This document shows, piece after piece, positions 7,613 to 15,144 of a DNA stretch of 64,000 nucleotides. The notes under the pieces were generated by a model. It had not been told where the DNA came from. It searched no databases and saw nothing but the letters and a program-made list of their open reading frames with translations. How positions within the stretch are numbered: the stretch's first letter is position 1; each line of letters starts with the position of its first letter. The stretch is from Chitinophaga niabensis. GTDB taxonomy: Bacteria > Bacteroidota > Bacteroidia > Chitinophagales > Chitinophagaceae. The DNA is taken from the NCBI RefSeq assembly GCF_039545795.1, contig NZ_CP154260.1:3601001-3665000 (forward strand). Direction: 5' to 3'. A program made the position numbers and the translations under genes.

Positions 7613-8503
7613 TTAATTGAAAGAATTCCGGAATTCTACCGGAGAAAGACTGGTTTTGCTCTTGAATAATTTGCTGAATGACTGGGAATGTTCAAAGCCC
7701 AGCTCATACGCAATTTCACTAACGGTGAGGTCCGTAGTGGACAGTTTTTCCTTTGCCTTTTCGATCAGTTTATCGTGTATATGCTGTTGGGTACTTTGGC
7801 CGGTTAAGGTCTTCAGCATTACACTCAGGTAGTTGGGAGATACGTTTAATTCATTAGCAATGTACTGTACGGTGGGTATTCCATTTTCTTTCTGAAACCA
7901 GGAAGTAAGCACATCCTCCAGCTTCTCCAGGATCCTGTGATTACTGATCTTACGGGTGATGAACTGGCGCTGATAGAAACGTTCTGCATAGATAAGCAGG
8001 AGATCCAGCTGCGCAATGATCACATCCTGGCTGAATTTATCTATGCTCGCGTGATATTCCTGTGCGATGTTCTGTATCAGGCTAGTAATAGTCAGCTCTT
8101 CCTTTTCAGAAAGATGCAGGGCTTCATGAACCGCATAGCTGAAATACTCGTATTGTTTGATCTTTTTAGCCAGCGGGGTGTTCCATAAAAAGTCGGGATG
8201 CACGATCAGTAACCAGCCGGTATGGCTGAAATCGTCTGCTGCTTCTATAGAAAATACCTGGCCGGGGGAAATGAAGCTCATCAATCCTTCGTCAAAATCA
8301 TATACCTGCTGGCCGTACCGCATCTTGCAGTTAAAATTCCTTTTTAATGCAATGGAATAGAAATTATGTATAACGGTACCGGGTGAGCGTTTGATATCAT
8401 CGAAATTAACAACGCTGATCAGGGGATGCAGGGGTTTCGGCAGGTCCATATGCTGATGGTACTCGCTGATAGTCTTGATATTATGTGGCTGAGTGTTCTT
8501 CAC
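7613..8503 (-). CDS. AraC-family transcriptional regulator
   Basis: An N-terminal cupin-like sensing domain (about 15-180) has the Bacteroidota-typical opening EYHQHMDLPKPLHPLISVV. The C-terminal double HTH (about 195-296) contains YIANELNVSPNYLSVMLK and VSEIAYELGFEHSQSFSKLFK. No ATG lies at the N-terminus. I choose GTG 8503, because a perfect -7 box TACTTTTG ends at 8510 and would put the RNA start at or just before that codon; TTG 8512 is the alternative, giving 299 residues. Divergent from the AlkZ-like glycosylase gene and upstream of the NmrA-like gene. Likely a one-component switch for one of these; the ligand is unknown. Confidence 0.92.
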   Translation of the reverse strand: MKNTQPHNIKTISEYHQHMDLPKPLHPLISVVNFDDIKRSPGTVIHNFYSIALKRNFNCKMRYGQQVYDFDEGLMSFISPGQVFSIEAADDFSHTGWLLIVHPDFLWNTPLAKKIKQYEYFSYAVHEALHLSEKEELTITSLIQNIAQEYHASIDKFSQDVIIAQLDLLLIYAERFYQRQFITRKISNHRILEKLEDVLTSWFQKENGIPTVQYIANELNVSPNYLSVMLKTLTGQSTQQHIHDKLIEKAKEKLSTTDLTVSEIAYELGFEHSQSFSKLFKSKTSLSPVEFRNSFN

Positions 8504-8509
8504 GTCTTT

Positions 8510-8527
8510 CAAAAGTAATTATATTTG
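8510..8527. promoter_or_regulatory. Back-to-back divergent promoter (two -7 boxes)
   Basis: TACTTTTG on the minus strand (8517 to 8510) and TATATTTG on the plus strand (8520-8527) are both perfect TAnnTTTG boxes only 2 bases apart. The minus box has TTTC 20 bases upstream (-33-like). The first coding bases follow 6 bases (GTG 8503) and 8 bases (ATG 8536) after the boxes, so both mRNAs would be almost leaderless. Confidence 0.55.
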
Positions 8528-8535
8528 GGGGAAGT

Positions 8536-9549
8536 ATGAAAACCGAAGACATTATCCTTCAGCGGCTGCATACCCAGCAGCTGGCCAAACCTAACTATAA
8601 AGAAGCAGGAGAGGTAGTTTCCTGGCTCATTGCCATGCAGGCACAGGAGTATGCACATGCCAAATGGGCTATTCATCTCCGCTCCAAAGGACTAACAGAA
8701 AAGGCAATAGAACAATCCTTCAATGAGGGCATTTACCTCCGTACCCATCTCATGCGGCCTACCTGGCATTTTGTGCATCAGCAGGATATCCGCTGGCTGC
8801 TGCAACTCACTGCACCAAGGGTACATGCAGCCAATGCCTATTACTATAAACAACTGGAACTGGATACCAAATTGTTCTCCCGCAGTAATAAAGTACTGGA
8901 AAAAGCATTACAGGGCGGGAAACATCTGCAACGTACTGCTTTGGCAAAGGCACTAAAGGATGCTAAGATCATCGCTTCCGGGCCAAGGCTCGGTTATATC
9001 ATGATGTTTGCAGAACTGGAAGGGCTTATTTGCAGCGGCCCCCGGGAAGGCAAACAGTTCACCTATGCTTTGCTGGAAGAAAGGGTACCTCCTGTAAAAG
9101 CACTCAGCCGTTCAGAAGCGCTGGCGCAGTTTGTGCAAAGATACTTCACTACCAGGGGACCAGCTACTTTGCAGGACTTCGCTTATTGGTCCGGCTTAAC
9201 AATGAAAGATGCAAAAGAAGGCGCTGAGGCGCTTTCTGCGGACTTCGTTAAGGAAGGAGAATTAATATACCTCCCTGCTTCATTTGACAAGAAAGAAAAG
9301 ATCACACATACCTTCATTATGCCGGATTATGATGAATACGGCATGAGCTATAAAGACCGCCACGACATCTTCAACGAAGGCGCCCGTACCTTCTATTCCC
9401 ATATGATCATTGTGGATGGAAAGATTGCAGGTACGTGGAAAAAGAAGGACAATGACGGGCTGGATATGGACATATTCACAACACTGAACAAAACACAAAC
9501 AACAGCCTTAAAGAAGGCCACAGCGCGTTACCTGGCCTTTTGCAGGTAA
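8536..9549 (+). CDS. Winged-helix protein of the AlkZ/YcaQ DNA glycosylase family
   Basis: 337 residues, HTH_42 family, soluble. The N-terminal part carries Gln35-Ala-Gln37 in WLIAMQAQEYAHAKWAI. This matches the catalytic Q-x-Q motif of AlkZ-type glycosylases, which unhook or excise bulky alkylated bases; the YcaQ/AlkX branch has Q-x-D instead. LRTHLMRPTWHFV and TRGPATLQDFAYWSGL are further family stretches. ATG 8536 is preferred to in-frame GTG 8485, which would overlap the AraC gene and its promoter. AlkZ homologues protect producers of DNA-alkylating natural products or act as general repair enzymes; no biosynthetic genes are nearby, so general repair or environmental resistance is the better guess. 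Confidence 0.88.
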   Translation: MKTEDIILQRLHTQQLAKPNYKEAGEVVSWLIAMQAQEYAHAKWAIHLRSKGLTEKAIEQSFNEGIYLRTHLMRPTWHFVHQQDIRWLLQLTAPRVHAANAYYYKQLELDTKLFSRSNKVLEKALQGGKHLQRTALAKALKDAKIIASGPRLGYIMMFAELEGLICSGPREGKQFTYALLEERVPPVKALSRSEALAQFVQRYFTTRGPATLQDFAYWSGLTMKDAKEGAEALSADFVKEGELIYLPASFDKKEKITHTFIMPDYDEYGMSYKDRHDIFNEGARTFYSHMIIVDGKIAGTWKKKDNDGLDMDIFTTLNKTQTTALKKATARYLAFCR

Positions 9550-9591
9550 ACGGCACAAATATTGTACCCCAACCTCTTAAAACTACCCCAT

Positions 9592-9777
9592 ATGAATGTA
9601 AAACGCATCTTCGGCGCCGTCTTAACTGTTCTGGGTATTATAGGACTGATCTATGCCGGTTATGGCTTTGTTCAACACAGTGTCAAAACCCGTGAGTTAA
9701 TAGTAGTGGGGATCATCGGGTTGATCTTTTTCTTTTCGGGTATAGGGCTGGTGAAGAATACGAAGGATGAGGCATAA
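9592..9777 (+). CDS. Small two-helix membrane protein (DUF3185-like)
   Basis: 61 residues from ATG 9592 (upstream TTG 9562 is less likely). Two hydrophobic segments, residues 6-24 and 35-54, are separated by a short polar loop with HSVKTRE, and the tail is charged KNTKDEA. The glycine-rich LTVLGIIGLIYAGYGF and VVGIIGLIFFFSGIGLV resemble DUF3185-type inner-membrane proteins. Function unknown. It follows the glycosylase gene by 42 bases and is probably read through from it. Confidence 0.72.
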   Translation: MNVKRIFGAVLTVLGIIGLIYAGYGFVQHSVKTRELIVVGIIGLIFFFSGIGLVKNTKDEA

Positions 9778-9953
9778 GCCCATTACCTCACCTGGCAGTG
9801 ACCTTACTTCATACATTACTTTTACGGGTACTTTCAAAGGCTCTTTTGGCATGTTCCAACAGATGCCCGGGCTTCTTTAATACCCCATATAAATGTCTTA
9901 ATCCCCCCATGTCAAAGTCCGATTCACCCCCCTTCCGGGAAGTAACCGGACTT

Positions 9954-9961
9954 TACATTTG
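9954..9961 (+). promoter_or_regulatory. -7 box TACATTTG upstream of SRPBCC gene
   Basis: Perfect TAnnTTTG 35 bases before the ATG at 9997. The rest of the 219-base gap (9778-9996) holds only C- and T-rich sequence, with no clear hairpin and no -33 TTTG at the right distance. Confidence 0.5.
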
Positions 9962-9996
9962 TATTCCTATCTCATAACCATTTAAACTCAGTAAAT

Positions 9997-10494
9997 ATGA
10001 AAGGTCAGGATTTCACAACCAGTTTCCTGGTTGATAAAACACCACATGAGGCATTCGAAGCCATCACTAATTTCCGTGCCTGGTGGTCAGAAGATATCAA
10101 AGGAAGAACAAACATCCTTCATGAGGTTTTCCTTTATCAATATAAGGATATCCATCTGTGCAAGCTTAAGCTTATTGAGGAAGTTCCGGATAAAAAGCTG
10201 GTTTACCATGTTTTGGACAATCAATTCAGTGTATTTACAAAGGATAAAACAGAATGGATCAATACCCAGCTCGTTTTTGATATTTCAAGTGAAGACGGTA
10301 AAACAAAAGTAAAATTCACGCATGTGGGCCTCGTTCCGGAATATGAGTGTTATGAGGTTTGCCATGTTGCCTGGAGCACCTACATTAATCAGAGCCTGTA
10401 CAATCTGATCGCTACCGGCCAGGGACAGCCAACTCCTAAAGGAGAAGATGGTATAAACGCGGAGGTATTAAGAGAACGGAATTTAATCAACTGA
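9997..10494 (+). CDS. SRPBCC (START-like / AHSA1-type) domain protein
   Basis: 165 residues forming a single helix-grip domain. It opens KGQDFTTSFLVDKTPHEAFEAITNFRAWWSEDIKG and contains TQLVFDISSEDGKTKVKFTHVGLVPEYECY and a C-terminal long helix WSTYINQSLYNLIATG, all typical of the AHSA1-like SRPBCC group. These fold around a hydrophobic cavity and may bind lipids or small ligands. Cytoplasmic. Eleven bases separate it from the ICL/PEPM gene, so the two form an operon. The ligand cannot be read from the sequence. Confidence 0.88.
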   Translation: MKGQDFTTSFLVDKTPHEAFEAITNFRAWWSEDIKGRTNILHEVFLYQYKDIHLCKLKLIEEVPDKKLVYHVLDNQFSVFTKDKTEWINTQLVFDISSEDGKTKVKFTHVGLVPEYECYEVCHVAWSTYINQSLYNLIATGQGQPTPKGEDGINAEVLRERNLIN

Positions 10495-10505
10495 ACAGGA
10501 GAAAA

Positions 10506-11249
10506 ATGACAAACTACGAAAAGTTCCATCAGCTACACCATCAATCCACCCCGTTAATACTGGCCAACGTATGGAATGTGAAAAGTGCGCAAATAGCAGA
10601 AAAGAGTGGCTTCGCCGCAATAGCTACTTCCAGCGGGGCTATTGCTGAATCGCTCGGGTACAGGGACGGTGAGCAAATACCATTTGCGGAGTTATTATAT
10701 ATCATACAACGGATCAATGCCACTACGTCCATTCCCTTATCAGTAGACCTTGAAAGAGGATATTCGGATGATCCTGCAATATTGAATGATAACATTCAAA
10801 AGCTAATTGACAGCGGCGTTGCCGGTATAAACCTGGAAGATGCACAGGGAGAAGAGATCTATCTGAAAAAATTGAACCATATTAAAAACTACCTGGTCAA
10901 AACCAACCAGCAGTTATTTATTAATGCCAGAACAGACGCTTTCCTGCAAAAACTGCCAGCACCCCTGAAAACAACATTGATCAGAGCGGAACTATACAGA
11001 GAGGCGGGTGCCGATGGCCTGTTTGTACCTGGTGTTCAGGAGGCTGAAACAATTAAAGAGATCACCTCTTACACCACGCTGCCGGTGAATGTAGTTGGCG
11101 TTCCAAAAATTGCGTCCATTGCCGAATTAACAGATTATGGCGTAAAACGAATAAGCATGGCGGTATTATTATACAAAGCTACTTACAGGCATATGGAAAA
11201 ACTGGCGCAGGAAATTATGGATAAACAATCATTTGAAGCTTTATCTTAA
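10506..11249 (+). CDS. Isocitrate lyase / PEP mutase family protein
   Basis: 247 residues, a complete alpha/beta barrel of the ICL/PEPM superfamily. Features are LANVWNVKSAQIAEKSGF at the first strand, SSGAIAESLGY, metal-site Asp81 in SVDLERGYSDDP, Glu111-Asp112 in GINLEDAQG and FINARTDAF. The Cys-rich catalytic loop of true isocitrate lyase (KKCGH) is absent, so this belongs to the short branch related to 2-methylisocitrate lyase, oxaloacetate decarboxylase and PEP mutase; the reaction is not determined. Second gene of the SRPBCC operon, followed 4 bases later by the stump of an SDR gene. Confidence 0.9.
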   Translation: MTNYEKFHQLHHQSTPLILANVWNVKSAQIAEKSGFAAIATSSGAIAESLGYRDGEQIPFAELLYIIQRINATTSIPLSVDLERGYSDDPAILNDNIQKLIDSGVAGINLEDAQGEEIYLKKLNHIKNYLVKTNQQLFINARTDAFLQKLPAPLKTTLIRAELYREAGADGLFVPGVQEAETIKEITSYTTLPVNVVGVPKIASIAELTDYGVKRISMAVLLYKATYRHMEKLAQEIMDKQSFEALS

Positions 11250-11253
11250 AAAG

Positions 11254-11397
11254 ATGGACAGATTAAAAAATAAAGTAGCCCTGGTCTATGGTGGCGTGGG
11301 TAGTGCAGGGCTGGTCATAAACCAGCAAAAAAACAGCGGCTGTTTCAGCATTTCACTGAAACAGCCGCTATTTCCATACGTGGAATTTACAAATTAA
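11254..11397 (+). pseudogene. Truncated short-chain dehydrogenase start (about 21 codons left)
   Basis: ATG 11254 opens with MDRLKNKVALVYGGVGSAGLV, the start of a classical SDR: Arg-Leu-x-x-Lys-Val-Ala-Leu-Val, then a glycine-rich nucleotide loop. The likeness stops at about codon 21. The frame then runs through the terminator hairpin and ends TAA 11395-11397, overlapping the convergent lipoprotein gene by 4 bases. More than 90 percent of a normal 250-residue SDR is missing, including the YxxxK site. I read this as the remnant of a third gene of the SRPBCC-ICL operon, lost when the SusC/D side was joined on. A chance likeness is possible. Confidence 0.55.
11335..11369. terminator. Bidirectional terminator hairpin, 14-bp perfect stem
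   Basis: Arms 11335-11348 and 11356-11369 pair perfectly around a 7-base loop. An A-run precedes it (11327-11333), which serves as the T-tract for the minus strand, and ATTT follows on the plus strand. It separates the plus-strand SRPBCC operon from the end of the minus-strand SusC/D operon. Confidence 0.85.
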
Positions 11398-12812
11398 TTC
11401 TCCCTGATATAGATATCCGCAGGCACACCCGGAATACTATTCACCTGCTGCGGGTTTTCTCCATTATGCCCCACACTGGTATCCAGGTAATAGATACTTC
11501 CTTCCACACCGGCCACTAACAGGTTCCCGCCATTCAACACTTTCAGCATGGTCACTTTCTTTCCACCGAAAGTGGCATCCAGCGCCTTCACCTCATTGTT
11601 AACCGGGTTGTAGCGATAGATCTTATCGTTGGAAGAAAAGAAGATCACACCGATCGGGGAACTTTGCCATTTGGTATCCGGCATCAGCAGGCTGGCTGCG
11701 GGGAATTCTCTTTTATAAGAAGGCGTGAACGTTCTTTTATCTGCATTGAAATCAAGGCCAAACTTCAGTTCTATTTTCTTACCCACACTGTCCATCATGG
11801 CATAGAACTCATTATCCGTGAAGCGGGTCATGTAGAGCAGGTCCATTTTCAGGTTCTTGGGATCGAAAGAAGTGTTACCTAATACATTATAGCTGGTATC
11901 GAAGAATGCATTGGTGCTGAAGCGCAGGAATTGTTTTTTGGTGGCTTCAAAGCCAAAGAAATAACCATCGTTAGGGCGCTCATAAAGGTTATGCAGCACA
12001 TTGGGATGCAACTGGTAATTACCATCTACCGGTACTCCCCAAAAGCCGTAATAAGGCCAGAATGGTGCTGTTTCCGTAGCGCCGATGTACATTTTTCCAT
12101 TGAGGATAGCAGTGGTTACACCATTGATCATATTCAGGAAACTGTTCACCTTCAATACAGCAGGAGCGGTATAAAAGTTATCTGCCAGGTATTTGTTGCG
12201 TTGCAATGTGTTGGCATCAATCTGTACAGCACCGGTAGTGCCGCCGGTATAAGTGATCCAGAAAGAACTCAGCTGGTTCATGTAGAACTGGTTCCTTATA
12301 GGCACCAGTTGCATACCACCACCGGGCAATACTTCTTTGTTGATGGCATCATAGATATCAGGTTGTACCGTTCCATCAGGTTTAATGAAGGTGAGTACCG
12401 TTCTGTTGTTCTCATTGCTGAGCACCAGCACACCTCTTGTAAACTGTGTCTGCCCTTTGACAATAAACTTGAAGAAATATACCTGGCCGGTATTGTTATC
12501 CTTTACTTTCAGTAAAGCATTATAGCGGTTAGCGCCCAGGCCGAATACAATCCTCAATGATTGCCCCTCATAATCCACAGACATGGCCTTTTCCGGCACA
12601 TCTATCTTCCAGAAGCAGGAATAATCGTTTTTACCGGATTTCAGCTGTACTTCAGGGGTAATGATCAGGCTGTCTCCCACGATGGCTGCATAAGCAGTAT
12701 CCAGCCCTTTTACAACAGGATCCGGAATGTTGATGTAATCATAGTTGCCCTTGTCCTTGGCACAGGCGCCAAGGATGAACAACAGCAAAATATATAAGGA
12801 ATATTTTTTCAT
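11394..12812 (-). CDS. PKD-like family surface lipoprotein
   Basis: 472 residues. Lipoprotein signal with lipobox LGAC (Cys near residue 17), then KDKGNYDYINIPDPVVKGLDTAY. This is typical of the PKD-like lipoproteins that occur as the last gene of certain SusC/D operons. An Ig/PKD-like N-terminal region (about 30-130) is followed by a beta-propeller-like region with repeated FIKPDGT, LNGKMYIGATE, VLNGGNLLVAGVEGSIYYLDTS strands. Probably outer-leaflet, assisting capture by the SusC/D pair upstream (12829-18606). No catalytic motif. The operon ends here at the 14-bp hairpin. Confidence 0.85.
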   Translation of the reverse strand: MKKYSLYILLLFILGACAKDKGNYDYINIPDPVVKGLDTAYAAIVGDSLIITPEVQLKSGKNDYSCFWKIDVPEKAMSVDYEGQSLRIVFGLGANRYNALLKVKDNNTGQVYFFKFIVKGQTQFTRGVLVLSNENNRTVLTFIKPDGTVQPDIYDAINKEVLPGGGMQLVPIRNQFYMNQLSSFWITYTGGTTGAVQIDANTLQRNKYLADNFYTAPAVLKVNSFLNMINGVTTAILNGKMYIGATETAPFWPYYGFWGVPVDGNYQLHPNVLHNLYERPNDGYFFGFEATKKQFLRFSTNAFFDTSYNVLGNTSFDPKNLKMDLLYMTRFTDNEFYAMMDSVGKKIELKFGLDFNADKRTFTPSYKREFPAASLLMPDTKWQSSPIGVIFFSSNDKIYRYNPVNNEVKALDATFGGKKVTMLKVLNGGNLLVAGVEGSIYYLDTSVGHNGENPQQVNSIPGVPADIYIREN

Positions 12813-12828
12813 GTACGATCGTTAATAA

Positions 12829-13662
12829 TTATACAATGCGGTTACCATTCTCATCCCTGAAGTAGTATTTGTTATCTGCCGGGTTGAGCTCCATAACGTA
12901 CTTCTTTTCAGGATTGCTGATGCTGAAGAAATTATACTTCCCTCCTCCTATATCTTCCACGGTATATCCTTCTGCGGGATTAGCTGCTACCCATGAAATG
13001 GGATTGTTCAGGAAACTTCTGAAACGGCGGGTATGATATAGTGTTTTAGGTAATACTTCTGCATTAAAAACAGCAGGTAACTCTATAGTACCGGATGTTC
13101 TGATGAACAGCTCATGCTTCACGCGGGAATAGGCTCCCAGTTCGCCGGCCCAGGTATTCCACCATACCGGTTGCTCCAGGCGGTTGGAGAAGATCACCTT
13201 TGCCGTATCGAACGCAACGGTTGTAACTGCAAAATCTTTGGTGGCCGCCAGGCGGAACTTTATCTTAACAGAACCTGCCAGGAGTGCAGGGTCCTTGCTG
13301 TAGATAATGATGGGCACATTGGCACTGCCGGAATCAGCAGGAATGGTATATTCCGGTTCCAGGGCTTTATAGTGCGTGCCAGGTAATGCTGTGGTAGCAC
13401 TGTCTATTACCGTGAGTTTGAACTTCCTGTCCACAGACTTCCGCAAGCCGGAAATACGTACAGGTAAAAATATGGTATCAAAGGATTTCTCCGGGAAGAG
13501 GGCGAAAGAATAGAAAAAGCTGTCCACCCGTTTCTCTTTATCCTTTGGATCTGTAAAATCGAAGTATATATTGTCTGGCGACTGATACGTTAATTCAACT
13601 GCCTTTTTACAAGCACTCAAACAAACTGCGCCGAATAAACCAATCAGGAATAATTTTTTCAT
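12829..13662 (-). CDS. DUF4843 domain lipoprotein
   Basis: 277 residues from ATG 13662. The longer frame to 13719 is not used because its extra 19 residues would overlap the SusD gene and destroy the signal. Lipobox LSAC at Cys18, then KKAVELTYQSPDNIYFDF. Beta-rich body with PVRISGLRKSVDRKF, a motif area seen in DUF4843 proteins encoded directly after SusD. The C-terminus reads KYYFRDENGNRIV. Surface lipoprotein of unknown ligand; it lies 10 bases after the SusD stop and 16 before the PKD-like gene. Confidence 0.85.
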   Translation of the reverse strand: MKKLFLIGLFGAVCLSACKKAVELTYQSPDNIYFDFTDPKDKEKRVDSFFYSFALFPEKSFDTIFLPVRISGLRKSVDRKFKLTVIDSATTALPGTHYKALEPEYTIPADSGSANVPIIIYSKDPALLAGSVKIKFRLAATKDFAVTTVAFDTAKVIFSNRLEQPVWWNTWAGELGAYSRVKHELFIRTSGTIELPAVFNAEVLPKTLYHTRRFRSFLNNPISWVAANPAEGYTVEDIGGGKYNFFSISNPEKKYVMELNPADNKYYFRDENGNRIV

Positions 13663-13672
13663 CGCTGTTTTT

Positions 13673-15133
13673 TTATCTGTTACCGTATGCAATCTCATCA
13701 TCAGGGAATGGCAGTACAAATACTGCTTTGCTGGCCGGGATGCTTACGCCGGATTGTCCGGCAATAGGCATATTCAGGCGTTTGTACATATAAAAGATCT
13801 GGCCTTCGGAGAAGAACTCTTTACGTGCTTCTTTCACCAGTTCATTCATGAACACTGTTTTGGAAGGATCGCTCAGCTTAGTACCGATCCCCCTGTTCAA
13901 ACGAACGGTATTAAAATAATCCCATGCCTTGGTGGCATCTGTATCAAACGTACACTCTGCTGCGATGTAATACATTTCACTCAAACGCATGCAGGGCATC
14001 ATCAGATCATGGATGTTAGCATCAGGGTCCCTGGTGTATTTTACTACCCGCAGATAGGTACCGGTAGAACCGGATTGTTCCTGCAGCCATTGTTTATAAC
14101 GGAAATCATCTCCTCCTACGCCGCCGGTCTCATAGATATTCCGGCCCTCTGTTAATGTTACGTATAAGGCTGACTGGCCATTGGTGAGTACTTCCTTCAT
14201 CCTGTCCTGCATATTCGGTGCATAAATACCAAAGAGCAGTTCTTTATACAGGATCCTGTCTTTCTTCTCTTCATCAGGATTCAGGAAGTCTGCCTGTTTG
14301 GTGAAGGGGAATTTGTTGGAATTGATCACCTCCAGGGCATTGCTCAAAGCGTTTGTTTTGTCTCCTTTATAGAGATAAACCCTTGCCAGCTCTCCACAGA
14401 CTGCATAATAGTTCAGGCGGTGGCGGCGTACCTGCAGGAAGGTTTCTCCTTTGGTTTCCGTAGCGGTGTCTGTTTTAGGATAACCTACTTTATAACCGGG
14501 GGAAAGGATAGGATCGCTTTCTCTCAGTAATTCCTTTGCCGCCAGCAGGTCTTTCAGCATCAGGTCGATGGCTTCTCCTACTTTGAACAACGGTGGTACT
14601 TCTTTGCTGAATTTGGTTACATAGGGAATACCACTTCCATTTGCATTTGTAACATAGGAATCAGCAAAAAGGCGCAGTACATCAAAATGGCAGTAAGCAC
14701 GCATAGCCAGCGCTTCGCCTTTTATGATGTTGTAATTAACGGCAGTGAGGATGTTCTTCTTTTCATCAATATGCTCCAGGATGAGGTTGGCATTGGCCAC
14801 TACAGTGTACAGGCCTTCCCAGATCTGGTCCCTTCTTTGTACAAAACCATTCTCTTTACGGTTGAACTTCATCACCGCACCATATCCCCAGCTGTCAAAA
14901 ACATCGGTGCTGTAGTTCTGTGCAAATGCATCCAGGAAACCGTAAGTGAGTTCACGGCCATAGAGCTGCTCTTTGGCATTTTTGCTGTATAAGCCGTTGA
15001 GGGCTTCTTTAAAACCATCTTCAGAACTGAAAAGCGCGTCCTGGGACACTTCAGATTTGGGCTGTACATCCAGCCATTTGCTGCAGGATGCAAAAGCGCC
15101 TATGATGATGATGGATATAATATATTTCTTCAT
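13673..15133 (-). CDS. SusD/RagB family outer-membrane nutrient-binding lipoprotein
   Basis: 486 residues from ATG 15133. Lipobox ASC (FASCSKWLDVQPKSEV) followed by the canonical WLDVQPKSEVSQDALFSSEDGFKEA start of SusD. TPR-type helices with GEALAMRAYCHFDVLRLF and the C-terminal RLSEMYYIAAECTF...LNRGIG regions complete the fold. SusD lids the SusC barrel and delivers ligand. It lies 11 bases after susC. No glycosidase, sulfatase or polysaccharide lyase is in the operon, so the ligand may be peptide, metal chelate or other. Confidence 0.93.
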   Translation of the reverse strand: MKKYIISIIIIGAFASCSKWLDVQPKSEVSQDALFSSEDGFKEALNGLYSKNAKEQLYGRELTYGFLDAFAQNYSTDVFDSWGYGAVMKFNRKENGFVQRRDQIWEGLYTVVANANLILEHIDEKKNILTAVNYNIIKGEALAMRAYCHFDVLRLFADSYVTNANGSGIPYVTKFSKEVPPLFKVGEAIDLMLKDLLAAKELLRESDPILSPGYKVGYPKTDTATETKGETFLQVRRHRLNYYAVCGELARVYLYKGDKTNALSNALEVINSNKFPFTKQADFLNPDEEKKDRILYKELLFGIYAPNMQDRMKEVLTNGQSALYVTLTEGRNIYETGGVGGDDFRYKQWLQEQSGSTGTYLRVVKYTRDPDANIHDLMMPCMRLSEMYYIAAECTFDTDATKAWDYFNTVRLNRGIGTKLSDPSKTVFMNELVKEARKEFFSEGQIFYMYKRLNMPIAGQSGVSIPASKAVFVLPFPDDEIAYGNR

Positions 15134-15144
15134 CGTAATTAAGT

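Noticed and set aside
7622..7637. Perfect 16-base palindrome AGAATTCCGGAATTCT
   Set aside because: It encodes the conserved C-terminal VEFRNSF of the AraC protein, so the symmetry follows from coding constraint and chance; not in a promoter.
9795..9809. Second sigma-54-like element (TGGCAG-N5-TTAC)
   Set aside because: Mismatches in both halves and 190 bases from the next gene, which has its own perfect TAnnTTTG box.
11931..12515. 194-codon open frame opposite the PKD-like lipoprotein gene
   Set aside because: Shadow of a real gene with lipobox and operon context; no domain, no start signal.
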